Source: Cyanophora paradoxa
Taxonomy: Eukaryota; Glaucocystophyceae; Cyanophorales; Cyanophoraceae
Assembly (NCBI GenBank): GCA_004431415.1
Contig: QPMI01000010.1
Span: forward strand, 1-64,000
DNA: 64,000 nt
Reading direction: 5' to 3'
Shown here one piece after another: positions 32,287 through 44,197 of the stretch (its first letter is position 1; every line of letters begins with the position of its first letter). The position numbers and the translations under genes are program-made. The notes beneath the pieces were generated by a model. That model had not been told where the DNA came from, searched no databases, and worked only from the letters and a program-made list of their open reading frames with translations.

Positions 32287-35200
32287 CTACGCGACGGGAG
32301 CCACGGGGCCCCCGCGCCTCGAGCACGCGTCGACCAGCCTCTGCCGCGTGATGACCCCACGGAGCCGCCCTGCGCGCGGCGGGCCGGGGGCGGGGGGCAA
32401 GGATCGATGCCGCTCAGCGGCGCGGGGGGTACGTGAACGGTATGATGGAATCGGTGCGCGCGTACCCCGGTGGAGGACCAGGAGCTCGCTGCAGGAGAGG
32501 AGGGAGAAGAGCGCATGGACCTGCGGGGTACGACGGCGTCGGAATGGGATACGGAGTAGGGGAATGGGGGTGGGGGTACGTTCACCTGCCCCATCGCCGC
32601 GTCCGCCCCCACCTGCGATCCGGGCGGGCGTCAGAGGGTCCATTCTTTGGCGTACCCCTCCCCGGGGGCCCGAAGCGTACGCAGAGGGGCGGCGGTTCGA
32701 GGGCGAGCCGCGGCCAATCGATCAGGGCCCCCGCCGCCGGCTGCAGCTCCCTGCGGAGGTACCGGGTTTCAGAGCGGGTGGGGGGTACGGGTGCGGAGGG
32801 GCGGGCTCGCCCGTCGCTGGGGGCGTCCCCCTCCTCGCTGCCGGCGGGGGATCCGAGCTCCAAGGAGGGTCGCTCCATTTCCGTACCCCGCCCAGGGGCC
32901 GGGGCCGGTGCCGGGGCCGGGGCCGTACCCGGCGCGGGCGTGGCGGCGGCGGCCCGGGGGGCCAGGGGGCCGGCCGCGCCGTCCCCCTCCTCTTCTTCCC
33001 CCCCCGAAGGCGACCCCAGGTCCCTGAGGCGAACGAAGTCAGGGGGTACAGCTGCGTTCCTTTTCCCTGCGTACCCGTCGTCTCCGCCGAGGAGGGTGAA
33101 GCGGGGTGCGGGGGTACTCGGCGCGTCTCCGGCCCCCGCCCCTACCCCGATGGCCTCCATCTCGCCCCCCTCCTCCCCCCCCTCCTCGACCTGCGAGACG
33201 GCTTCGGGTCTGCGAGGAGGGGGGGGGGGGGGGGGCGGATCGAGGGGGGTACGCACCAGCGGGAGTCTGTGGTGCCTGCTGCCGCCGCCGGGAGGGGCCT
33301 TGCCCGCCACCGCGGGGCTCGGCGCGAGGGCCGCCCGGAGTCGCTCCCCAAAAGAAGGGCCTACCCCCAGGCCCAGCGGCGCCTCGCCTCTACCCCCCAA
33401 CCCCAGCATCCGCAGCGCGGGGCTGGCGCCCGCCCACCGGCCCGCGCCCTGCACCAAGCGAGGGGGGGGGGTGAGAGGCCGAGGAGGGGGGGGTACACGG
33501 CGCAGGGAGCGCACGGGGACCGGGGAGGGACCCGCGCGGCGGGCGACCGGCACTCGAATACCCCCCGCTGCGACAAACCTGACGGGGGGCTCAGAACGAA
33601 AGGGGGATACAAGGTGGGGGGGGGGGGGGGTTACGGCCTGACCGCTCCAGGGTCTCCCTCCGAACGAGGGCGAGGAGGCGCATGCCCTCTGCGCAGCGGG
33701 TGAGGAGGCCGCACGGATGGGGGTACGTGATCAACGCGCACCCTGCGAGTCGACGAGGGGGAAGGCGTGCGCGGAGGGGTTGCGCCCCAGCACCCCGGCC
33801 GCCTGCGCCGGCGTGCTGCCCGCCGCTTAGGAAGAGACAGGGAAACAGCGCAGGAAACAACGCCAGAGAGCGGGAAGAAGAGAGCGGGCATCGCATTAGG
33901 AGATTAGGAAATTAAAAGAGGGCCGCTTAGGTAGAGAGGGCATCACGCCGGCGGGCATCGCTTCGGGAGATTAAGAGATGAAGAGAGGGCCGCTTAGAAA
34001 GAGACGGAAAGGGCGCACGAGGAGGCAGGGAGGCCCGGAGGCAGGCGGGCATCACATTAGGAGATTAAGAGAGGCCCGATTAGATCTATGGACAAGAAAA
34101 TCAAAGGGCGCACGAGGCCTACTTAGAGGAAATTAAAAGAGGGCCGCTTAGACATAGAGGGGGAAATCAAACGGCGCACGAGGAGGCGGGGAGGCAGGCG
34201 GAGGTGACGGGCCGCATGGCGTGCCAGGCGCGCAGGCGGCCGGCCCGCGACGCCAGCTCCGGGAGGTACGGCAGGCCCTGCGGGGGGGGCGGGGGAAGGG
34301 GGGAAGGGGGTGGGAGGCCGGCCGGTCAGCGCGCGACGGGGAGAGCAGGCGCGGAGAGGAGAGAGAGGCGCTAGATTCCGCAAGCTCCCCTTGAGGCGCA
34401 TGAGCTAGAAGCCAGAATCTAAAGCTCGCCGGCCGGCGCGCCTGGGGGCGCATCAGCTAGAAGCTAGAATCTAGATCTAAGCATCTCAAACTGATCCGAG
34501 GCTCGCCTGGAGGCGCATGAGCTCGTCGTAGAAGGAGAGGCGCCCGAGCGAGTCCGCCGTCGCGTACGCCACCAGCACTGCCGTCTAAGGGGGGGGGGGG
34601 GGGTCGGGGTACAGGGGCGGGGGGGGGGGGGGGGGGGGGCGTACCAGGACGACGAGGCCGTAGTGCAGCTGCCCCGCTGCGCGCGGGCGGGGGCCTCATC
34701 GCCGCGGAACGAAGCGGGCAAAGCGAACGAATGGACTAGAAGACCAACAGACTGGAAGTAACAGACGAAAAGGCCGGGGCCGGAGCGGCCGCGCACCGAT
34801 CTTAAGGACCGGGCTTAAGGACCGGGAGGAGCAAGGCTGACTAGATAGGCTAGACCCACAGGCTAATGTAATTATTATGAACTAATTAGTCAGTTGATCC
34901 GCCGGGGACTACTGACTACTGATAGACTACGGATAGGGGGGGCCGGGGCTGGGGCGGCCGCGCACTGGATGGACTAATCGGATAGGCTAATGTAATTATT
35001 ATGAACTAATTAGTCAGTTAGTCCGGGGCGGGCGGGGGGGCACTGATCGAGTACCACTACAGGGCGGGGCGGAGGCTGACTAGATCTAGACTAATAGGCT
35101 AATAGGCTAATCTAGACTAGAATAGAGTTTGTTTGAGGACGGAGCCGGGCGGGGGCGCACTGATCTTGAGATAGGCTAGACTAATAAGCTAAAGGAGTTT

Positions 35201-37975
35201 ATCTGAAATAGTAAGACCACTTAGGTGGACTGGTTCATATAGCGCGCACTGATCTCGAGGACGACGACGGCGACGGCGACCGAGTGCGTCACCCCCGCGC
35301 ACAGCGCCGCCGCCCCTGCCGCCCCCCGCGCAGGTCAGCACGAGGCGCGGGAGAGGCGGTGCGGGGCGGTGGGGGGGGCGGTGGGAGGGGCGGTGGGAGG
35401 GGGCCGCCTTCGCGCTCGACTGCGTTTCGACTGCGTTCTCGGCCTCCTAGCAGGCAAGCAGATGCCACCCAGTCCCCGCTAGCCTTCCCCTCGCCTAGCC
35501 GCTAGCGGGGATCCCGGCCTCCTAGCTATCCGCTAGCTATCCTATCCAGCGGATCCCACCGCGCCCCCCACAGATGAGGGGGGTACTGGCGCACCGGCGA
35601 CGGCGTAGACGCCCGGGACGGCGGTGACGACGTCCGGGAACATCACCGCCGCCACCTCCCCGAACAGCCGCCCCAGCGCTGCGGGGGGGGGGGGGGGGGG
35701 GGGGGGGTGTAGAGGAGGAGGAGGAGGGGGGGAGGGGGAGGGGGGGTACCGGCGCCGGCGGTGAAGACGGGCACGAAGACGCCGCACGGGATCGGCAGCG
35801 CCGTCGCCAGCGCCGTCAGGAAGAACTGCCGGGGGGGGGGGTAAGGTGATTTAGGAGGGGGGATGAAGCCTTGAAGCTGGCAGAGCTGGCCCCGCACCCG
35901 AATGGAAACGAAGACGAGGAGTACGAAGAGCGGGTTCGCGGAAGTCTGGGGTACACGATTGTTAGAGGGGTACGTGGGCAGGGGGTAGGCGTGGGGGTGG
36001 GCGGGGGTACGGGCGGGCCTCGACGCCTTCGAGGGGGCTGTGCGCCCATTCGGGCAGCTTCTCGCCCTGGAACAGCTGGTTCATCGAGCTCTGGGGGTAC
36101 GGGAATCGGCGGGAAGCAGGGTACGATGAGCTTTGGGAGATGGGAGAAAGGATATCGCACGTGGTACTCGTTGCGAGCGAAGGAGCCGAAGGGAAAGCCT
36201 GGCGGGGGGACGAATCGCACGGGGGTACGGGATCACGAAAGGGAAGGGCTCGGGGGGTACCGAGGAGGGACGTCAGGAAGGCTGCGGCGACGGCGTCGCG
36301 CACGGCGCGGCCGGCGGGGGTACGGGGCGGCCGCCAGAGCAGCGCCCAGAACTCGCGGGCGTATCGGACGAGGGGGGAGGAGGAGGGCGCGGGGCCCGGG
36401 GCCTCCGGGGCCGGGGGCGCGGGCGCCCGCGAGCGGAGCTGGATAAGGGCGGAGGAGAGGGCCACGAACAGGGCGCCGGCTGCCCCGCAGATGACTCCGC
36501 ACAGGGCGAAGAGCAGGAGCTCGGCGGAGGGCTTCAGGTTCTGCGGGGGTACACAGCGTTTTATTTTGGGGGGCTACCGAATTGTGATTTGGGGGGTACG
36601 GACCTCGGCGGAGAACTCGGTCCACTCGAAGAGGGATACGAGGCCCGTCGTGCGGAACGTCGCGAACAGGACCGTCGCGACCTGTTGTTTTGGGGTACGG
36701 GATTCCTCAGAAGGGGGTACAGAGAATGTGGCGGGGGGTACGGGGCGCACCGCGGAGGCGAGGAAGCCCCACCAGAGGTCACGGACCTGCGCGGGGAGGG
36801 GGCGAGAAGGAGGGGGGTACCGTGTCAGCGCCGCGATCGGAAGGGGCGGGGGGTACGGCGCGCGCACGAAGAAGTGCGTGGACGTCACTTCGATGCTGAA
36901 CAGGACGCCGCCAACGGGCGTGCCTGGCGGGGGGTACGTCGTGAGCGGCGCTAGGGGAGGCTTCGGGGGGTACGCGGGCGGACCGAAGGCGGCCGTGATG
37001 CCGACGGCGCAGCCTGCCGCGAGCAACTGGGCGTAATTCATGGGGTTCTGCGAAAGAGTTGGGGGGAAAGAACACGTCAGATGTACAGAAAAGGCAAAGG
37101 GGGTACGGGCACGGTTGCGGGGGTACGGACCCGGAGGAAGCGGCCGCGGAAGGCGGGGAGGGAGCAGAGCCAGTGGGCCACGCAGGCGGCGGAGCTGACG
37201 AAGGGGCCCTCCTTCCCCACAAAGAGGCCTGCGGCGCGCGCGGATCAAATCGCGAAAGACTCCGCTCGCGCGCGGTCGGCCGGATCAAATCGCTCGTACC
37301 GGCCGCGAAGGAGCAGACGGTGCCCAGCAGCTTTGCGGCGGCGGTGCGCAGAGAGAGGAATCCCTCCAGGGGCACGCCCGTGAGCACGCTCTTCATCTTA
37401 GGGATGCCGGAGCCTGCGCGGGGCGGGCGGCTCGGCGCGGGGCCGCCGCGGGGCGCTTAGACACTCGTGGGGCGGACCGCGGCCGTGCGGGCTGATAAGG
37501 ATGGGGCACAGCGCCGCCAGCGCTGCGAACGTGCACGAGAAGAGCGTCCAGAGGAAGAATGACAGGAAGAAGTAGTCAGGGTAGACGATGAGCGCCTGGA
37601 CTGCGGGCGCGGCGCTCAGAACCAGACAGGGGAGAGCGCTGCGCCGCGCCCGAGCGCACGCCGGCGGAGCTGGTCGATGGAGAGGTCAACAAGGAAGGCG
37701 AGGCAGGCCATAACGGAGCCGAGGAGGATAAGCAGGACGAGCGTCAAGTACGTGCTCCGGCTCGACAGGTATCGCCCTGCCCGCTTGAGCCCGGGCGGCG
37801 GGTCCTCCTCCAGCGGCGGCGCCGTGCGCTCCAGCGTGTTCCATATGCACTGCCGCACGCGCGTCCCAAGGTCCTCCAAATCGCCGTCCGCCGTCGCCGG
37901 TGCTGGTTTTCGGTCTAAAGAAGCGTTGCGCGGCGCACTCGGTGCGCTCTGCAGCGCCTCGGCGCCGAGGTCCAT
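32287..37975 (-). CDS. CLC-family chloride channel with two CBS domains
   Basis: Voltage-gated chloride channel family membrane protein. ATG 37975 (MDLGAEALQSAPSAPRNASL); first helix YLTLVLLILLGSVMACLAFL. Then FAALAALCPILISP, the GSGIPKMKSVLTGV motif, LGTVCSFAAGLFVGKEGPFV (gating Glu present in GKEGP), GITAAFGPP, and GTPVGGVLFSIEVTSTHFFV. Later come VATVLFATFRTTGLVSLFEW, MNQLFQGEKLPEW, LATALPIPCGVFVPVFTAGA (GxFxP motif), LGRLFGEVAAVMFP, ALCAGVTHSVAVAVVVLEI, GQLHYGLVV and VLVAYATADSLGRLSFYDEL. GLPYLPELASR leads into the cytosolic tail. CBS 1 includes FPLVDSQG and MRLLALVRRETL. A long acidic/Pro linker is followed by CBS 2, ending GRLRGVITRQRLVDAC with stop 32287-32289. In FSIEVT the second position of the exchanger 'EE' pair is V, so it is predicted to be a passive channel of the ClC-1/2 kind, not a Cl-/H+ exchanger. 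Introns mostly start GTACCCC in the sense strand. Confidence 0.88.
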
Positions 37976-38129
37976 TGCGCTGTCCCGTGACCAGTGTACC
38001 CCAGCGGAGAAAAAGTCGCGTCCAAGTACGCAGCCGCTTAAGCTTCGATCGGGAGCCGGTGCGCTGCGAAACTCGCGCCGGCGCGAGCCGTGGCGCAGCT
38101 CGCCGACGCGCCGGGCGCAGGTCGCCGCG
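37976..38129. promoter_or_regulatory. Shared divergent promoter region, CLC / RS protein
   Basis: Only 154 bases separate the two divergent start codons (CLC ATG at 37975, RS protein ATG at 38130). It must hold both 5' untranslated regions and promoters unless longer leaders overlap. It contains TTAAGCTTCGATCG; no TATA box is evident. Confidence 0.45.
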
Positions 38130-40342
38130 ATGTCGGGCCACTGGGACCCGCAGCAGCGAATTTTCGACGAGCTCAAGGCCCGCGAGAACCGCGGGAAGGG
38201 CGGCCTCGGCTTTGGCAGCCAAGAGAGCCGGCCGCCAGCGCCGTGCGCCCGCCCTCGCGTACGCGCGCGCGCGAGTGCCGATGTGCGGCTCACTCGAGCG
38301 CGCAATCAGGCCTCCTCGGGACGATCGCAGGCGCGAAGACGACAGGCGGCGGAGCAGGAGCAGGAGTCGGGAGCGGGACCACCGGCGCTCGGACCGGGAC
38401 CGGGAGCGCGACAGGAGACGAAGCAGGAGCCGCGAGCGCGACAGGAGGCGCAGCAGAAGCCGCGAGCGGGACAGGAGGCGAAGCAGGAGCCGGAGCCGAG
38501 ACCGCGAGCGGAGCGGCTCGCGCCGGGACCGCAGCCGCAGCCGCGAGCGTCGGGGGGACGGCCCGAGCAAGAAGGACGCGGGCGGCTCGAAGGGAGATGA
38601 TGCCAAGAAGAAGGAGGGCAAACCGGCAAAGGTCGGCGACGCCCCTAGCCGGCCTCGTCCCCTTTTCTGGCGGTCTGGATCTGATTCCGCGCCCCGGATC
38701 AGATCAATTGGAGCCAAGTGATCCCGGGGTACGACCAGATGCCCGAGCCGCAGAAGATGAAGGCCCGGACACGCTACCAGCTCGAGAACGTGCGCATGTC
38801 ATCCCGATTTGATCTCGAATTCGATCCGGTCCAAGATCGAATGGGGCGCAGGCGAGCAAGAGGGACACCGGCTCGTCGGACGGCGACTGGACGCGCTTCG
38901 GCGAGAGCGGCAACAGCGGCGACCTGCAGGCGCGCAGATTACCGTACCCCCCCTTTTCCCGCCACGAGTCGCGACCGACAGACGAGGCGCCGCCCACGCC
39001 CCGCAGGCGATGCAGGATCGGGCTCGGAGGCAGGAGGCCGCGCCCTTCTCCCGCGCCGCGGCCCCCGGCGCCGCAGACGCGCTCAAATTCGAAGCCATGT
39101 ACAAGAGGCGAGCGTTCCCCGGCCCCGCCCTGCCCCCGATTCGCGTACCCCGGCTGAGTTCGCCCCCCGTCCCGCAGCGCGGCGCGGGGGGGGAACGAGG
39201 CGGCCGTCCTCCGCATGAGCACCCTGGACGCCTACAAGAAGCAGGGTACGCCAATCCTTCGCAAACTTGAAGCTTCTCGGTCCCGGGTTCGAATCCGGGC
39301 AGAGGAGGACGGGCTCACGGACGCCGACCGCGAGCACGCGGCCGCGATCTTCGGGGGTACGTATACGCTTTTGCTGTTCTTCTCGAAGCGTTCTTTCGGA
39401 GCTGAGGAGCTGACCCGCGGGCAGGGCGGGCGGCGCCGCCGCCGAAGAGGCTGGCGGCGCCGGCGGGAGAGGAGGCGGGGGCGCGGAGCCCGGACCGGGG
39501 CGGCGGCGGAGGCGGCGGGAGCCCGCCGGCCGCCGCGGCCGCGGCGCCGCGCGTCGCCGTGGCCCCAGTGGCGGCGGCCGCCGCCGCCGCCGCCGCCGGC
39601 CTCTCCTGGAAGGACCGCCTGAAGCAAATGAAGGGCGGCGGCGCGGGCGCCGGCGAGGGCGCCGGCCCCGTACCCCCCGGACCCGGAGCCCAGCCGGTAC
39701 CCCCCGTCGAATACGACGCGGCCGGCTTCGCGAAGGGGGTGGACTACGCGAAGGTATGCGGGGGCTAGGGGGGAACATGGACCAAGCCTCAGACTCGGAT
39801 CGGATCTGACTCGGGCGGCTCGGCTCAGATCGCGGAGGAGGCGAAGCGGCGGCGGCGGTCGGACAGCGACAGCGACAGCGACAGGCGCGTTCGCTCGCTC
39901 GCTCGCCTTTGGCTCTCCTTTGGCTCTTAATTTAATTAGTCTTATCTGAAAATCGTAATCTGATCCAACTCGGTTCTCTCTCTCGCTGACGCGGGCGCGG
40001 GGAAGCAGTGAGGACGAGCGGCGGAGGCGGAGGCGGAGGGAGTCACCTCCGCGCTCGGGCGGCGAGGAGGAGGGGGAGGGGGGTGCTCCAAGGGGCGGGC
40101 TCGGGTCGGGGGAGGTGCGAGCCTTCTTCGTTTCACCTGATCCGAACCTGATCTCTGATCGAACGGGTCGGGTTTCGTGGCGCACCTCAGGCGGGGCCCG
40201 GGGCATCGGCGGCGGCGGCGGCGTCAGCGGCGGGCCTGCCCGACGCGCGGCCCGCCGTGAGCTTCAGCTTTGGCGGCAGACGGTGACCGCAGCAGAAAGC
40301 TTCTCTTTCGGAGCGCCGGCGCCAGCTGTAGCGGCCAAGTAG
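38130..40342 (+). CDS. RS-domain (SR-like) nuclear protein
   Basis: ATG 38130 gives MSGHWDPQQRIFDELKAREN and RGKGGLGFGSQ. After an intron ending GATCGCAG, an arginine-serine domain follows (DDRRRSRSRSRERDHRRSDR and many RDRERDRRRSRSRE repeats), then KKDAGGSKGDDAKKKEGKPA. Later exons read IPGYDQMPEPQKMKARTRYQ, KRDTGSSDGDWTRFGESGNS, LRMSTLDAYKKQ, EDGLTDADREHAAAIFG, LSWKDRLKQMKGGG, and a final SFSFGAPAPAVAAK before TAG 40340-40342. RS domains mark pre-mRNA splicing and other nuclear RNA factors, so a nuclear speckle or spliceosome role is likely. The helix with KMKARTRYQLE is reminiscent of RS-rich coiled-coil splicing proteins, but I cannot name the orthologue. The exon between about 39780 and 40250 is not resolved. 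Confidence 0.65.
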
Positions 40343-40616
40343 CTAGGCCTAGTCCTAGGCTGGCGCCCGGCCGCTAGGGTTGCGCTCGTGCACTTGAATC
40401 TGAAACGTTAACACTCTAGATCTGGAACGCACGATCCTATGAGGAACGCTAGTTATAACAGAGCACTATACAAAGAAAGAAATCACTGCATATCGACGAA
40501 AGCGAAATCAAGAGCTTAAGAAAACTGGACTGAGCTCTACATGGGCTGTCCTAGAACGCTGGGAAGCGGCGCCAAGAGACGCCAACTAGAACCGAGGGGA
40601 CATTATAAAATTAGAT
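40343..40616. other. Convergent intergenic spacer
   Basis: Lower-GC spacer between the RS protein stop and the stop of the small minus-strand gene. It includes CCTAGGCCTAGT-type palindromes and no ORF of note; probably the two 3' untranslated regions. Confidence 0.45.
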
Positions 40617-41198
40617 CTAGAAGAGCTCGCCTGAGAAGGGGTCCGAGCCTTCGTCGCCGCCCTCGGCCAGGAGGGCGTACCGGAGCGCCGCGTCCCGCCG
40701 CGCCCGCTCCTCCGCCTCGTCCCGGCTCGGCTCGTAAAGCGACTCGTTCGCGGCCTCCCACGCCGCGGCGCGGTGGGCGAGCGCCGGCGAGGCGCGGCAG
40801 GAGGCGCAGGGGACGAGGCCGGCGGCCTCGGCCTCGCGCCAGCTCGGGAGGCGGAGGAGATCCGAGCGGAAGGGCGAGGCGATGATTTGGAGGGCGGAGG
40901 CGCCGGAGGGCGCCGCGTGGACGCGGACGCAGTCGGCGCGGTGGTAGCTGGGCGAGTCGGGCGCGGCGTAGCGCCCGGCCTCGTCCCCGATGCGCGGGCC
41001 GGAGGGATCTGGGGGCGGCGAGGGCGCCGGAGACCGCTTCTGCGCGGGGAATCTGTGGGCGCGAGCGGCGCGGGGCGCCGGGGCGGCGGGGCGCACGGGC
41101 GAGAGGCCCGGGTGCGCATCGTCGAGCTCCAGCGGGCGCTTGTCGCGCGCCGCTCGGCCCGGCGACGCGCGCAGCGGGCTCAGCATCTCGACCTGCAT
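40617..41198 (-). CDS. Small protein with possible HxxxC...CxxC metal site, single exon
   Basis: Uninterrupted frame of 193 codons from the ATG at 41198 (MQVEMLSPLRASPGRAARDK) to the stop at 40617; the frame stays open further upstream to about 41279 but without another ATG. Pro/Ala-rich first half. The second half reads SYHRADCVRVHA, then about 40 residues, then WREAEAAGLVPCASCRAS. The pattern H-x3-C ... AEAAG.xPC-x2-C is like the Cys-rich zinc site of Ada-type domains, but short of proof. The C-terminus is acidic and helical (SRDEAEERARRDAALRYALL). One of the few intronless host-type genes here. It is divergent from WRAP73. Confidence 0.5.
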   Translation of the reverse strand: MQVEMLSPLRASPGRAARDKRPLELDDAHPGLSPVRPAAPAPRAARAHRFPAQKRSPAPSPPPDPSGPRIGDEAGRYAAPDSPSYHRADCVRVHAAPSGASALQIIASPFRSDLLRLPSWREAEAAGLVPCASCRASPALAHRAAAWEAANESLYEPSRDEAEERARRDAALRYALLAEGGDEGSDPFSGELF

Positions 41199-41885
41199 CG
41201 CTCGACGCCGGCCGCCTGCGGAGCTCCCTTCGATCAGAAGCTCGCGCGGTGACGAGCGTGCGGCGCCGCGCGCGGGCACGGCATGCGCATCGGCCGGGCC
41301 AAATTCGAGACCTCGCTAGCTACGAGCTCCCCCCGGCTTGCTAGTGGCGGGATTGAGGTCTAGGGGTCTCTTACGCGTGCGGGGGACCGGGCTGATACGA
41401 GTTCCCGCGCACCGTAAGTTCGCAACGCTCGGCCGGCCGAACCTGGTAGGGGCCGTGCGGCGAATACGTTGCGACTCTGAACTTGCGAGCCACTCGAGCT
41501 CAAGTGTCCCAATGAGAAGATGCTTAGCGCTGCTGGCGCGCGGGTCTGATCGCGCGCGGCGCTGCACGTGAGTTCCCGCGGGAGGGTTACGGCCGCTAGC
41601 TGTGTCACAACATGCGCACCAGATCTCGCTTCGTGCTCGCCGGGCTACTGGAGGACTGCTTTGCGAGCTGAGGCAAGCCACCGGTTTCACGTACCCCATC
41701 CGCGCGGGAGTAACCGGGGAGTTTCGGTCGTCGAACGAAGCCCTTACAGACGCGCCAGGCACATCTTTGAGGACGCGAGGCGACTAGTAAGCAGCGTAGC
41801 GTAATACCAGGCGTCAGCGAGGCATCGGATGAGCGCGTGAGCCCCGATCTGATTCCCAGGCGAGCGGCGAACGCGGCGGCTCAAA
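41199..41885. other. Divergent intergenic region, upstream of WRAP73
   Basis: Spacer between two divergent starts. It carries CG-rich words and GGCGCGCGGG-like stretches but no repeat or ORF I trust. Likely promoters of the small minus-strand gene and WRAP73. Confidence 0.4.
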
Positions 41886-44197
41886 ATGGACTTCAGTGCG
41901 CCGCCTGCCTCCTGAATATCGCACCGGCTCGCCCCCGATACTCAGCGCCGCTCAGGCGAGGCGTACAAGGGCGCGTTGCAGGCGTGGTCGCGGGACGGGC
42001 GCTACCTCGCGGTCGCCGTAGAGTACCGCCTGGTGCGCAGCGACCGCGGTCGCACAGCGCTCCCGCGCTTCCGGCGGCGAGCGGCGGGCCGCAGGTGGTG
42101 CGCGACGTGGAGACGCTGCAGATCGTGCAGGCGTTCACGTGCCAGGACGCCATCAGCGAAGTCGAGTGGTCCGCCGACTCGAAGTACATCCTGTGCGCCC
42201 TCTACAAGCGCTCCCTCGTACAGGCCCGCCGCCTCCGCTCGCCCTCCTGCCCGCCTTCTTGGCGCGCGGCGAGCTTCCTCGCGTGATCATGACGCGGCGT
42301 GCAGATATGGTCGGTGGAGCAGCCGGACTGGTACTGCAAGATCGACGAGGGCCCGGCGCGCATCGTCTACGCGCGCTGGAGCCCCGACGGCAGGCACGTT
42401 CTCACCGTCGCCGACTTCCAGGTACCCCTGCCGTCCGCCTGGTCAGCGGCGGCCCGTCCTGTACCCCTCAGCCCCGCGCAGGTTCGGCTCGCGGTCTGGT
42501 CGCTCGTGAACAAGTCATGCACGCATATCAAGTACCCTAAGTTCGGCTCCGCGGCCGGTGCGCGTACCCCGGACCGAACCGGCGACCAGCCGGCCCCTCC
42601 CGACGCCGCGCCTCGCCGCAGGCATAGATTTCAGCAAGGACGGGCGGTGGATGGCCCTCGCGGTGAGGCGAGACTGCAAGGACTACGTGCAGATCTACGC
42701 CTGCGACACTTGGGAGCTAGTCAAGGTGCCCGAGCCTCGTACCCCCCTGCTTTCGCCGCAGGCGAGCGGGGGTACGTCGCCGCAGCAATTCCAGGTGGAC
42801 ACGACGGACCTGGCGGGGCTCTCGTGGTCCCCCGACGGGTACCACATCTGCGTCTGGGATACGCCGACCGAGGTCCGCCGCCCCCCGAACCCGTGACCTT
42901 AGCTCGGCCCTGATGGTTCGTCGTACCCCCGTAGTACAAGGTGTTGGTCTACGTTCCGGACGGCACCCTCGCGAGCAAGTACCAGGCGCGCCGCCCGTAC
43001 CCCTGCCGCGATCCGTACCCGGGGCCGATGGTCCTGTGCCCGGCAGGCGTACGAGAACGCGCTGGGGGTACGCTGCGTGTCTTGGTCTCCAAAAAGCGAA
43101 ATGCTGGCGGTCGGCAGCTACGACTCGAAGGCGTGCCGCCCCCTCCCGCGCCCCGCGTACCCCCCGCTCAGCGCGGGGTACAGGCGCGCCTCCTCAACAG
43201 CATGACGTGGCGGCCTATCAGCGACCTTCCGCACGGGACCCGCATCACGGCCGCCGGCACAGTGCGCTCCCGCTCGCCCCCTCGCGCCCCTGTACCCCTT
43301 ATCGACGAGGGGGGTACGCGGCAGATCGTGTACCGGGAGGTGCCCTCGGCTGCACCCAACGCCGCCGCCGCAGACGCCGCTGCGCTGCGCACGAAGTGTA
43401 CGTGCCTCTACCCCCGTGACCTCGGTACCCCCGCCCTTGACCATGGTACCCCCCAGACGTCGTTGCGGACCCGCCTGTGCCGGTATCGGAGGTCAAGCCG
43501 GAGACGGGTAAGCCGAACCCGAAGCTGGGGGTACAGCAGTGCTCGTGGGACCCCACCGGCCGCTTCCTCCTTTGCCGCAACGGTGCGCGGGGGTACCGCG
43601 TAGCGCGGGGGCGCCGGCCGACGGGCACGCGCGCAGAGAGCACGCCAAGCGCGGCGTGGGTGTGGGACGTGGGCCGCCTGAGCCCCGCGGCGGTCCTCAT
43701 TCAGCTTCAGGTGAGCCGCGCGGGCCGCCGGCCCCCCTGCCGGGCCCGATGAGACTCTGATCCCGGGGCCCCGCAGGCGATCAAGGCGGCCGCGTGGGAC
43801 CCTGTGCGGCCCCGCTTAGCCCTCGCGACGGGTACGCGAAAGCGTGTTCTTCCGCCTCCCTCCTCCCCCATTTTCGGCGCAGGGAACGGCAAGGTGTTCC
43901 TGTGGACCCCGGAGGGCGCCTCCTGCGTCGACGTACCCCTCGGTGCGCGGGCAGCTCGGGGGCAGTGTACCCACCGCAGGGACTGACGTACCCCCTGCAG
44001 CCAAGTTCGCAGTACAGTCGCTGCAGTGGAGCCCCGACGGCGGCTGCCTGCTCCTCCGCGACCGGTTCGCCACCCGCTCTGTACCCCGCCCGAAGCGGCG
44101 TACCCCCGACGCCCCCCGGTTCCGCAGGGAGCGCTTCAGCGTCGCCTTCATGGTACCCGAGCGGGTCGTGAACGGCGAGGAGGCGCTCGGAGCCTGA
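41886..44197 (+). CDS. WRAP73: WRAP73 (WDR8), centrosomal WD40-repeat protein
   Basis: Beta-propeller protein that in other eukaryotes works at centrosomes, spindle poles and basal bodies with SSX2IP-type partners. Exons joined by eye follow the family closely. MDFS (ATG 41886) is joined to GEAYKG and [20 protein letters not shown]. Then [208 protein letters not shown] and [14 protein letters not shown], ending GEEALGA with TGA 44195-44197. Exon frames are intact. The first intron begins with GC after ATGGACTTCAGT; many others begin GTACCCC. A centrosomal gene implies an organism with centrioles or flagella at some stage. Confidence 0.9.

Noticed and set aside
37686-38717. Long minus-strand ORF opposite the RS protein
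   Set aside because: Its Arg/Leu/Ser pattern is the antisense of the RS repeats; the plus strand has splice signals and clear RS sequence.
39275-39300. tRNA gene at CCCGGGTTCGAATCCGGG
   Set aside because: Perfect T-arm-like hairpin, but no matching 5' acceptor strand within 60-90 bases and it lies inside an RS-protein intron.
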